This document shows, one piece after another, positions 1-6,206 of a stretch of DNA of 10,000 nt. The notes under the pieces were generated by a model, which did no database searches, was not told the origin of the DNA, and saw only the letters and a list, made by a program, of their open reading frames with translations. A program made the translations under genes and the position numbers. This stretch comes from Thermoplasmata archaeon (GTDB lineage: Archaea > Thermoplasmatota > Thermoplasmata > Lutacidiplasmatales > UBA184). Numbering within the stretch: position 1 is the stretch's first letter; each line of letters starts with the position of its first letter. Location: positions 1-10,000 of the forward strand of contig JAJZGO010000050.1 in the NCBI GenBank assembly GCA_021798415.1, in the 5' to 3' direction.

Positions 1-199
1 CCCGCTTCCAGTCCACCCCTCCGGAGGCATAGTTCTCCGTCTGCTTCGCAAGGAGCTCAGGCCAGGGTGCCATGTACTCGCTCTCCCAGCGTGATATCTG
101 GCGAGCAACGGGCTCCTTGCGCACCCTTTTCCAGAATTCTTCGAAGGCCGGGAACGTGTCCAGGACCTTCTGCTTTGTGGCCCCACGGACGCCGACCAT
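1..199 (-). CDS. Unrecognised protein, 5' part only (runs off left edge)
   Basis: This minus-strand frame is open from the ATG at 199-197 to base 1, giving 66 residues with no stop. The codons are strongly G/C-ending and the composition is natural: charged and aromatic, with the stretches FPAFEEFWKRVRKEP and YMAPWPELLAKQTENY. It reads as a soluble, helical protein with no signal peptide or membrane segment in the visible part. I do not recognise the family. I chose the ATG at 199 because GGAG lies four bases upstream and a TATA-like GCTTATGG (248-241) sits about 26 bases before a plausible transcript start near 218. The frame stays open upstream to a stop at 478, with alternative ATGs at 244 and 412, but codon bias weakens there. 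The 3' end and any domain signature lie outside the window. Confidence 0.6.
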   Translation of the reverse strand, partial: MVGVRGATKQKVLDTFPAFEEFWKRVRKEPVARQISRWESEYMAPWPELLAKQTENYASGGVDWKR

Positions 200-240
200 G
201 GAACTCCACGCCCCGCCGGGTGCACGCACCTGCCCTCGGC

Positions 241-248
241 CCATAAGC
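241..248 (-). promoter_or_regulatory. Possible TATA box for the left-edge gene
   Basis: Read on the minus strand this is GCTTATGG. Archaeal TATA boxes centre about 26 bases upstream of transcription start, which would place the start near 218 and leave a leader of roughly 20 bases containing the GGAG ahead of the ATG at 199. The match to a TATA consensus is weak and no clear BRE is seen. Confidence 0.25.
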
Positions 249-475
249 TGCGGGTTGCCCACGCGAGGATAGGAATGGACCAAAACCCGGTCACCTGACC
301 CTTTCGGTCCGGTCGAGATCGTGTCCTTTCGGTTAATGGGGGAATCGGCCAAGCACCCCCGCAAACCACGCACTCGAGGGGTTTTCAGGAGGTGTCCCTT
401 TCGAGGATTCATCCGCCCCGGATTGAGTGTCGGTAGGCGACCTGCGGAGACCCGTGGTTCCACCAAGGTTCCAGC

Positions 476-1096
476 TTAGGTCACGTTGACGCTCATGGTT
501 GCGAAGCAACCCTGGCCACTGCTGTCAGGGACTGAGACGTGGACCCCATAGGAACCGTTGGTGTTCCACGTATGGGTAACGGTAGACCCATACGTGAAGT
601 TGAGATCAAAGCCCGGGGGGAAGGGGCCAAACTGCCAGATCGGTTCGCCTGCGTTATCTCCAGGTGGTGCAGTTACCTCGGCAGTGAAACTCGCGGTAAA
701 GGGAGCGGGCCCGGAGGTGGCGGATGCATTGATGGCGACCGAACAGTTCGCGACGGAAGGGCCGCCTGCATTCGACTGAGGTTGCGAGGCGGCAAACACG
801 GCAATGATTATCACAATCGCTACGACTGCAATCCCTACGCCAACGATGGTAGAGGGGCGACGAGCTTGAAAGTCGTCCTCGCTCGATTCGAGAAGCGGCC
901 CGAGTGACGGGAAATTCTCCTCGGCGGGGGTGGGCGGGCGGTCGGTTGGGACCAAGCTGGAGACAACGGTTCGAACACCACAGTACTCACAGGTGACGAA
1001 TCCATCTTCCGCCGGAATCGGCAGTGGCGCACCGCAACGAGGGCAGGCGAACGCCACCCCCTTCACGGCGACGGGCGGGTCCGTTTCTCCGACCAT
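476..1096 (-). CDS. Membrane-anchored zinc-ribbon / PKD-domain protein
   Basis: The 206-residue product has three visible parts. First comes an N-terminal zinc ribbon with two CxxC pairs, C18-x2-C21 and C36-x2-C39 (ACPRCGAPLP and TCEYCGVRT). Next is an acidic, proline-rich linker (about 45-80). A single hydrophobic helix (about 83-104) follows, and then a C-terminal PKD/Ig-like beta domain (about 116-206) with several N-x-S/T sites and two cysteines (C118, C197) that could form a disulfide. R79-R80 before the helix suggests a cytoplasmic zinc ribbon and an external PKD domain. PKD folds usually mediate protein or carbohydrate contacts at the cell surface, while zinc ribbons bind nucleic acid or protein. 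The combination suggests a surface sensor or scaffold, but its role is not known. It is divergent from tyrA. The stop TAA is at 476-478. Confidence 0.8.
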   Translation of the reverse strand: MVGETDPPVAVKGVAFACPRCGAPLPIPAEDGFVTCEYCGVRTVVSSLVPTDRPPTPAEENFPSLGPLLESSEDDFQARRPSTIVGVGIAVVAIVIIIAVFAASQPQSNAGGPSVANCSVAINASATSGPAPFTASFTAEVTAPPGDNAGEPIWQFGPFPPGFDLNFTYGSTVTHTWNTNGSYGVHVSVPDSSGQGCFATMSVNVT

Positions 1097-1116
1097 TCCC
1101 CGAAGGGTATGCGGGA

Positions 1117-1136
1117 AGGAGCGATTGAACGCTCCT
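1117..1136. repeat. Inverted repeat in the PKD-gene promoter
   Basis: AGGAGCG (1117-1123) and CGCTCCT (1130-1136) form a perfect 7-bp stem around the six-base AT-rich centre ATTGAA. The centre lies about 30 bases upstream of the ATG at 1096, where a TATA element or transcription start would be expected. This fits a regulator-binding operator or a hairpin in the 5' leader. No downstream T-run supports a terminator. Confidence 0.4.
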
Positions 1137-1512
1137 CAAGATAAGATTCTACGGAATCCCCCTATCTCCCTTTACGGCGCTGGGGCGATCCTTCTTACAG
1201 GACGTTCTCGTCGCTCCCCTGAGGGACCCGGACGGGTGCCTACTCGAGTTCGATTTCAAGCAGGCTTCTCCCGCTTTACCCACAACGGGGCGGCGAGTCG
1301 CGCCCAGCCGTGCCACAAGCGTGCTGCCCGGGCAGTAGCAAAGCCCAATCGTATCGACCCGGATGGGTGCAACTTCCGCAGCACCCACCCAAAGCGACTT
1401 TGCGAAATGAGTACCTTGAGGGCGAAGTACCTCACCTGGGAGGCGGTAGCTCGTGCAGATCTTCTACGCCGGCTGCCCTTGGGCCACCGCTCCGAGGGAA
1501 TCGGTCACCATG

Positions 1513-1518
1513 TTATAG
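1513..1518 (+). promoter_or_regulatory. TATA box of tyrA (leaderless promoter)
   Basis: TTATAG is centred about 26 bases upstream of the tyrA ATG at 1542. This is the spacing expected if transcription starts at or next to the start codon, as in leaderless archaeal mRNAs. No Shine-Dalgarno sequence precedes the ATG, which agrees. The upstream BRE match is poor. Confidence 0.55.
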
Positions 1519-1541
1519 CCTAGCACGGCTGACCCGAGTGG

Positions 1542-2645
1542 ATGGCGGACGCGAAGCTATACCAGCTGAGGGCGGCGATAGCCCGCGCCGACCGGACGAT
1601 TGGCCGCGGTATCGAACGTCGTCTGGCTCTCGCCCGGCAGATCGGGGTGGCGAAACGGACCCGTCGATTGCCGGTCCGGGACTACACGATGGAAGGGAAC
1701 GTGGTGGCGAGATGGCAGGAGGCAATGAAGAGGGCCCGCGTGGCCCCCGAGCGGGCGGAGACGCTCGCCCGGTGGCTAGTGGAGGAGTCCGTTCGCGTTC
1801 AGGAGGAGCTGGGTGAGGCGACCCGGGTGGCGAAGCCGGGGTCGGAGGTCCTCGTCGTGGGAGGAGCGGGTTCGATGGGAGGGTGGATGTGCGGATTCTT
1901 CCGATCCTACGGGCACGAGGTCGGCATATTCGACCCCCGAGCGAGGCCGCGGGAGTTTCCTTCCTACCGAGTCCATCGACGGCTCGGGCCCGCGATCCGT
2001 CGGGCCGATATCATCGTAGTCGCCACTCCGATGCGAGCGACCCGGAAGGTGTACCGGGAGATTGGGGAGTGCCGACCACGGGCCCTCCTCTTCGACATTC
2101 TCTCCATCAAGTCCCCGATTCTCCCGGAGATTCGGCGCGCGAAGAAACGGGGGTGGAAAGTCACGAGTGTGCATCCCCTCTTCGGGCCGACGACCCGTAG
2201 CCTCTCGCAGCGGAACCTGCTCGTCCTGGACTGCGGGGATCCCGAAGCGAACTCCCAAGTGACCGCGCTCTTCCGCCGGAGTTCGCTCTCCGTTACCGAG
2301 TTAGCGATCGAGAAGCACGACCCGCTTATCGGAAGCGTGCTGGGCCTTTCGCACGTGGTGAGCCTCTTGTTTTCAACCGCCCTCGTGAGGACAGGCCATA
2401 CCGCGACGCAACTGTCCCGAGTGGCGCCGACCTCCTTCCTCCGTGAGGCAGACGTGGCGCGCATCGTTACGAACGAGAACCCTGAGCTTGCATTCGACAT
2501 TCAATCCCTGAACCCGGCGTCCCCAGCAGTTTACGCCCGGTTGGGGTCCGCGCTGAGGACCCTTCGCCGGGCGGCGGAAGCTGGCGATCGGGAGGCGTAC
2601 GATCACCTGCTCATGGACGCCCGCCATCTGTGGAATCGCCCTTGA
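1542..2645 (+). CDS. tyrA: Bifunctional chorismate mutase / prephenate dehydrogenase
   Basis: The 367-residue cytosolic enzyme is predicted to convert chorismate to prephenate and then, with NAD(P), to 4-hydroxyphenylpyruvate in tyrosine synthesis. Residues 1-95 form an AroQ-type chorismate mutase. Aligned to the E. coli P-protein mutase with an offset of one, R10, R27, K38, D47, E51, S83 and Q87 match R11, R28, K39, D48, E52, S84 and Q88, but M50 replaces R51. Residues 100-367 form the TyrA dehydrogenase. It has a Rossmann motif GGAGSMGG (107-114) with D131 at the end of the second strand, which favours NAD, then ADIIVVATP (155-163) and SVHPLFGP (209-216) carrying the conserved active-site H211. 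A helical C-terminal half follows, with no ACT domain visible. The ATG at 1542 is fixed by the TATA box 26 bases upstream. The gene stands alone, with no other aromatic-pathway gene in the window. Confidence 0.92.
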   Translation: MADAKLYQLRAAIARADRTIGRGIERRLALARQIGVAKRTRRLPVRDYTMEGNVVARWQEAMKRARVAPERAETLARWLVEESVRVQEELGEATRVAKPGSEVLVVGGAGSMGGWMCGFFRSYGHEVGIFDPRARPREFPSYRVHRRLGPAIRRADIIVVATPMRATRKVYREIGECRPRALLFDILSIKSPILPEIRRAKKRGWKVTSVHPLFGPTTRSLSQRNLLVLDCGDPEANSQVTALFRRSSLSVTELAIEKHDPLIGSVLGLSHVVSLLFSTALVRTGHTATQLSRVAPTSFLREADVARIVTNENPELAFDIQSLNPASPAVYARLGSALRTLRRAAEAGDREAYDHLLMDARHLWNRP

Positions 2646-2806
2646 ACGCCTCTTCGATCGTGCGGTCACGGGAGCGCCGAGACTTTAGACATGGCGCACA
2701 GGAACTTGCCGCGTGTCAAGCCTCAGGGACCCCTAATCAGCCCCATGGGAAAACGTCCCCTTGCCGCACCGAGGGCCGGGTCCCCCCGACCCCGGGCCGG
2801 TCCAGT

Positions 2807-2822
2807 GGGTCCCCGGGGACCC
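2807..2822. repeat. 16-base perfect palindrome
   Basis: GGGTCCCCGGGGACCC is its own reverse complement over all 16 bases, with no spacer. It sits just upstream of the TATA-like sequence that precedes the frame at 2893, so a dimeric regulator site is possible. In G/C-rich DNA a palindrome of this kind can also arise by chance. Confidence 0.35.
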
Positions 2823-2882
2823 CGGCATATCCCGGAGCTTGGGCGGTCCGGTTCCTCTAGTTCAGACGAACTGCCGGCGAAA

Positions 2883-2887
2883 GGGAG
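2883..2887 (+). promoter_or_regulatory. Shine-Dalgarno sequence for the frame at 2893
   Basis: GGGAG followed by the five-base spacer ATCGG precedes the ATG at 2893. This is among the clearest ribosome-binding sites in the window and the main reason to take the following frame seriously. Confidence 0.5.
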
Positions 2888-2892
2888 ATCGG

Positions 2893-3252
2893 ATGGCCGC
2901 CACCACGCAAAGCCTGGATCCGAGGGCGGTGGTCGCGAGGGCGTCCGGGCTCCCGGAGACGATCGCGCGGGACGGGGAGAAGGCCACTCGATTCTATGCA
3001 CGGTACGGGATCACGGAGGGAGTGTTACGGTACGGAGTATCGGGAGGAAACGTCCCGGGCAGGGCCCTCGCGAATGCGTCAAGCCACCCTGCGGAGACCC
3101 TCGCCGAAGGAGGCGAGCACCCTCGAAGGGTCCTGCCGTCCGCCGCGGGAGGGTCCCCGTGCCCGGCCGCGTCGTCCCCGCCGGGTGGGCGGGAACCGGC
3201 GCGTGAAAAAGGTCCCTTCGCACACGGCCGGAGGTTCTCGGGCACGATGTGA
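2893..3252 (+). CDS. Unrecognised small protein, possibly a truncated gene
   Basis: The frame encodes 119 residues and starts behind a good Shine-Dalgarno sequence. The first ~55 codons have strong G/C-ending bias and a natural composition, for example SLDPRAVVARASGLPETI and GEKATRFYARYGITEGVL. From about 3060 to the stop at 3250-3252 the translation turns Pro/Gly/Ser/Arg-rich and looks like read-through of non-coding DNA. I recognise no family, and there is no membrane helix or signal peptide. It overlaps the 3' end of the minus-strand protease gene by 259 bases, so the two frames cannot both be ordinary here. The most economical reading is a real gene start whose 3' part has been lost. A short genuine ORFan or a chance frame remains possible. 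Confidence 0.4.
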   Translation: MAATTQSLDPRAVVARASGLPETIARDGEKATRFYARYGITEGVLRYGVSGGNVPGRALANASSHPAETLAEGGEHPRRVLPSAAGGSPCPAASSPPGGREPAREKGPFAHGRRFSGTM

Positions 3253-6137
3253 GGACGAGCCGCGCCGGCCGGGGCGCCACTCGGACCCGGCGGGGGGCCG
3301 AACGCGACGGGGAGGACAGTCTCTCCGGCCGCCAGCACCACCGAGCCGTTCGAGGGGACGGCGGCGTACCCGACGGCGAGGACGACGAACGCGTACGGCC
3401 CGGGGACGAGGGAGACGCTCACCGTAGCGGTAGAGGAGGTCGCGGTCGTCCGCGGGGACCCGGCATCGGACCCCGGGATCACGGTCACCGACCAGGGGGT
3501 GCCGCCGGGGAGCCCGGTCTCGACGAACGTCAACGTGCCCTTGAGCACGAACGTCGTCGTGACCGTCGCACCTTCGCCCGATACCGCGACGGTGCCGTTG
3601 AGGACGGCCGCGTAGCCGGGAACCGAGCCGATCCCGTAGGAGTAGCTCCCGTTCGGGTCGTAGAGGCGCGAGGCGTTCCCGCTCGTCGTCACGACGGCGC
3701 CGAGCGTCGTGACCGTCCAGGGGGTTGCGGCCGGCAGCCCCTCGACGACGAACGTCACCGGATAGAGGACGAACGGGACGAGCGGTACAAAGTCACCCCC
3801 GCGATCGATCCTCCCGGACGCGTTCAACGGAAGGACTCCGTATGGCTCGGCCCGGGTGCCGTACTCCGCCCAGACGTTCCCGCCCTGGTAGTCCGTGCCG
3901 AGGATGCTTCCCGTGAGCGGCACCCCGAGGACCGTTCGTACGGCGGACGCGGGCTCGCGCGAGACGTTCCACGAAGGGACCGGAGCCCCACCCGCGGGGA
4001 GTCCCGTGACGTCGAGGCCCGCGAACGTGGGAGTGCTCCCCCCGACCGGGACCCGGAAGACGTTGTTGTACACGAGGTCGCCCGAGCCGACCGATGTCAC
4101 GGCCGTGACGTTGCCTCCGCCGTCGAGCACCGCGGAGGGGTCGGAGGCGTTGACCGCGACGCTCGTGAAGGTGTTCCCCCAGACGACGTCGCCGGTTCCC
4201 CCGACCAACGTGACGCCGCACCCTTCGTCCTCGAAAGTGTTGTTCGCGATCAGGTCGCCGAACGTGGCTACGCCGAGGATCTCCCCTTCGGGGAACGGCG
4301 CGAGGCTCGCCGACGACCATCCGCTCACGGCTCGGCCATCGTGGACGACGGCGTTCGTGACGTTCCAGAGCTCGAGTCCGAGCTCGTCGGTCGAGGGGAG
4401 CCCGAGCGCCCGGGCCTCGGCCGCCATCGGAGCGGGAAAGTCGACCGTCATCGGCGGCGGCGTCACCGTGACGAACGCGGAAGTATCGACGAGGAGGAGG
4501 CCGGGGAAGACGGGAAACTCGAAATCGTTCCACGCCGCGAACTCGCCGTCGAGCGGACCCGCCTCGTTGTCGTACACTACGAACGGATCGCCTCGAGAGC
4601 CGTCCCCCGAGGAGGAGATGTTCGGGAGCTCGCCGTTCCCCCAGGCGAAGAGAGGCGTGTAGACGCCCGCGGCCGGGTCCGGGGCGAGCGTGACGGTCGC
4701 CGACGCGCTCCCGTTCGGGGGAGGATCGACGGCGAGCCCGATAGGGGCGTGGTCGCTGAGCTCGACGTCGAGGAAGTAGGGACCGACGTTCGGCAGGTGG
4801 AACGTTACCGACCCGGTCGGCGCTGTCGGGACCCATTCGGCGCCGCTCGCGTTCCGTGTGGGCCCGGGGTTGACGAGCAGGAAGGCGTTCGCCGGGGCGA
4901 CGGCGATCGTCACCGCCCGGGAGCCGAGGCCGCCGCCGCTACCGAAGAGGGGGCCGACGAACGACGGGCCGCGGCCGAGGTACGCCAGAGAAGTGCGCGC
5001 GACGGCCCAGACGGCGAGGCCGTCGCTCGTCTCCCCGGAATCCGAACCGGCATCGAGCGCGGTGGGGACCGATTCGAACCCCCCGGTCGACGCATTCCAC
5101 GTCGCGAGCGCGAGGGTTGCGTTTACGCGGAAGAAGGTCGTCGTGTCGCCGGATCCGCTCCCGACGACGACGAGCTCGAAGTCGTTCGGAAGTCCCGTCG
5201 GGCCGTAGGCGGAGCCGTCGACCCGGAACACCGGCGGGTCCGGAGCCGTCCGGTCGGTCGAGCCCGAGTCGAAGACCGCCTCGTCGACCGACCCTGAGAA
5301 CTCCCGTCCGGCCGCGCGAAGCGTGTAGTTGAAGAAGATCGTCGACTGGCCCCCGACGCGGCTCGCGTTGAGGTAGAACGAGACCTCGAACGGGTAGGAC
5401 AGGTGGAGCGTCGGACCCGTCGCGTAATAGAACGCGGGCGCCACGAGCGAGCCGTTCGCTCCGTGCGCGAACAGGGTGCTCGACGGAAAGCCCGCGCCGG
5501 GAGCCGAGAAGTTCCAGAGGTTGTCGCCGAAGGTGAGCTGCTCGGACGACGGGCTATAGGTGATGAACTCCTCCGCCCAGAAGTCGTACGACGTATTCCC
5601 GAGGAGCGACACTCCCGTCGCTACGGCCGCGAGCTGGACCGAGAACGCGTCGGGCTCGCCGCCGTCGAGGTAGACCGACCGCGCGTCGGTGAGGTTCGCG
5701 CAACCTTCGACGCTCGTTGTGTCGAGGGAATACCCGGTGGGGTCCGCGGGTGGCCCGCTCAGCCCGAGATCCGCGACCCCCATCGGGGCCGGAGCGCGGT
5801 CGTACGTGGGCTCCACCGGACCCGCTCCCCGGGGCCCCTCAGCCGAGAAGTCGGGAGGTCGAATGTCGAAAGCGGGGACGTTTCGGCCCGCGAGCGTGGC
5901 CTCGAGCACACGGTCCGTCAGGACACGAGGCACTTCCCCGACCGGCGTTGAGTCCTCACGAGGCGAAGCCGACCCGCTCGGGGGCGGGTGGAGGCCCGAG
6001 ACCTCTCCCCGAGAGAGGGCCGGGCCATGGACCGGCCCGACCCCCGACAGGAGGACCAGCGCGGCGATCAGCAGCGCCGCCGCTGCGAAGAGGTTGCGGC
6101 CGGGTCCCCGACGGGTCATGGGCGCTCGCGCGCCCAT
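2994..6137 (-). CDS. Secreted thermopsin-like (A5) protease with beta-helix and Ig-like repeats
   Basis: The 1047-residue product carries an arginine-rich N-terminus and hydrophobic signal segment (about 15-38), then a proline-rich, propeptide-like stretch to about 110. A thermopsin core (about 115-395) follows, recognisable by APMGVADLGLSG, YSLDTTSVEGC, the FGDNLWNFSA stretch near 203-212, and GSGSGDTTTFF through DSGETSDG (326-373). Thermopsins are acid-active secreted peptidases, but I cannot name catalytic residues. Next come a beta-sandwich-like region (about 410-500), a parallel beta-helix of NosD type (about 585-700, with repeated N-T-F turns such as IANNTFED and VVWGNTF) closed near 750-785, and two Ig-like repeats (about 791-866 and 867-947, each with a GLP-x3-PW motif). 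Many N-x-S/T sites fit an extracellular protein. Residues 948-1047 are atypical: Pro/Arg-rich, weaker codon bias, no membrane anchor, and antisense to the frame at 2893. An alternative start is the ATG at 6119. The gene lies 69 bases downstream of the flavodoxin-like gene. Confidence 0.85.
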   Translation of the reverse strand: MGARAPMTRRGPGRNLFAAAALLIAALVLLSGVGPVHGPALSRGEVSGLHPPPSGSASPREDSTPVGEVPRVLTDRVLEATLAGRNVPAFDIRPPDFSAEGPRGAGPVEPTYDRAPAPMGVADLGLSGPPADPTGYSLDTTSVEGCANLTDARSVYLDGGEPDAFSVQLAAVATGVSLLGNTSYDFWAEEFITYSPSSEQLTFGDNLWNFSAPGAGFPSSTLFAHGANGSLVAPAFYYATGPTLHLSYPFEVSFYLNASRVGGQSTIFFNYTLRAAGREFSGSVDEAVFDSGSTDRTAPDPPVFRVDGSAYGPTGLPNDFELVVVGSGSGDTTTFFRVNATLALATWNASTGGFESVPTALDAGSDSGETSDGLAVWAVARTSLAYLGRGPSFVGPLFGSGGGLGSRAVTIAVAPANAFLLVNPGPTRNASGAEWVPTAPTGSVTFHLPNVGPYFLDVELSDHAPIGLAVDPPPNGSASATVTLAPDPAAGVYTPLFAWGNGELPNISSSGDGSRGDPFVVYDNEAGPLDGEFAAWNDFEFPVFPGLLLVDTSAFVTVTPPPMTVDFPAPMAAEARALGLPSTDELGLELWNVTNAVVHDGRAVSGWSSASLAPFPEGEILGVATFGDLIANNTFEDEGCGVTLVGGTGDVVWGNTFTSVAVNASDPSAVLDGGGNVTAVTSVGSGDLVYNNVFRVPVGGSTPTFAGLDVTGLPAGGAPVPSWNVSREPASAVRTVLGVPLTGSILGTDYQGGNVWAEYGTRAEPYGVLPLNASGRIDRGGDFVPLVPFVLYPVTFVVEGLPAATPWTVTTLGAVVTTSGNASRLYDPNGSYSYGIGSVPGYAAVLNGTVAVSGEGATVTTTFVLKGTLTFVETGLPGGTPWSVTVIPGSDAGSPRTTATSSTATVSVSLVPGPYAFVVLAVGYAAVPSNGSVVLAAGETVLPVAFGPPPGPSGAPAGAARPHIVPENLRPCAKGPFSRAGSRPPGGDDAAGHGDPPAADGRTLRGCSPPSARVSAGWLDAFARALPGTFPPDTPYRNTPSVIPYRA
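3096..3132. repeat. Cluster of overlapping hairpins between convergent frames
   Basis: CTCGCC (3100-3105) pairs with GGCGAG (3112-3117), ACCCT (3119-3123) pairs with AGGGT (3127-3131), and alternatively GACCCT (3096-3101) pairs with AGGGTC (3127-3132). The cluster lies where the plus-strand frame at 2893 and the protease tail overlap. Such structure is more usual between convergent genes than inside coding sequence, so it may be a relic intergenic or terminator region. Confidence 0.35.
6118..6137 (-). repeat. Hairpin covering the protease start codons
   Basis: Read on the minus strand, ATGGGCGC, loop GCGA and GCGCCCAT form a perfect 8-bp stem with a four-base loop. The first candidate ATG (6137-6135) is the 5' end of the stem. 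The second in-frame ATG (6119-6117) starts at its 3' end. In the mRNA this stem would hide the first start codon and partly hide the second. Confidence 0.5.
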
Positions 6138-6169
6138 CGCGTCGCCGGGTGTTACTCCGGGTGCGAGGG

Positions 6170-6192
6170 ACGGAACGTGAAACCTGTTCCGT
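6170..6192. repeat. Inverted repeat between flavodoxin-like and protease genes
   Basis: ACGGAAC (6170-6176) and GTTCCGT (6186-6192) form a perfect 7-bp stem around a nine-base centre in the 69-base gap between the two co-oriented genes. It could be an operator for a separate protease promoter, or an RNA hairpin uncoupling expression of the two genes. No T-run follows, so a classical terminator is less likely. Confidence 0.45.
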
Positions 6193-6206
6193 GCGGAGGG
6201 AGCGGC

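Larger units (their letters stand above)
1097..1541. other. Intergenic region between divergent genes
   Basis: These 445 bases separate the divergent PKD-protein gene and tyrA. I see an inverted repeat at 1117-1136 near the PKD gene start and a TATA box at 1513-1518 for tyrA. Small frames exist on both strands, including a 38-codon plus-strand frame at 1407-1523, but they have no supporting start signal or recognisable sequence. I scanned for a tRNA T-loop (GTTCGANTC type) and paired arms and found none. Nothing else could be supported. Confidence 0.6.
2646..2892. other. Intergenic region downstream of tyrA
   Basis: These 247 bases separate tyrA from the small plus-strand frame at 2893. They contain a 16-base perfect palindrome at 2807-2822, a TATA-like GCATATCC near 2825-2832, a small hairpin at 2859-2872 (AGTTC-AGAC-GAACT) and a Shine-Dalgarno sequence at 2883-2887. 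No clear T-rich terminator for tyrA is visible. Confidence 0.5.

Noticed and set aside
386..393. AGGAGGTG, a perfect Shine-Dalgarno match on the plus strand
   Set aside because: No suitably spaced plus-strand start codon with a coding-like frame follows.
1407..1523. Small plus-strand frame of 38 codons just before tyrA, considered as a leader peptide
   Set aside because: It ends inside the region of the tyrA TATA box, so it cannot be on the tyrA transcript. It has no ribosome-binding site and no run of Tyr, Trp or Phe codons.
5066..5092. GATTCGAACCCC, resembling the T-arm of a minus-strand tRNA
   Set aside because: It falls within the conserved thermopsin coding sequence (around residues 350-358), and no matching acceptor, D or anticodon arms are present.
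3249..5297. Very long plus-strand open frame (about 680 codons) opposite the protease gene
   Set aside because: The translation is dominated by Arg, Gly, Asp and Glu with no domain. It is the antisense shadow expected from a high-GC gene with G/C-ending codons, and the minus strand gives a recognisable protein.
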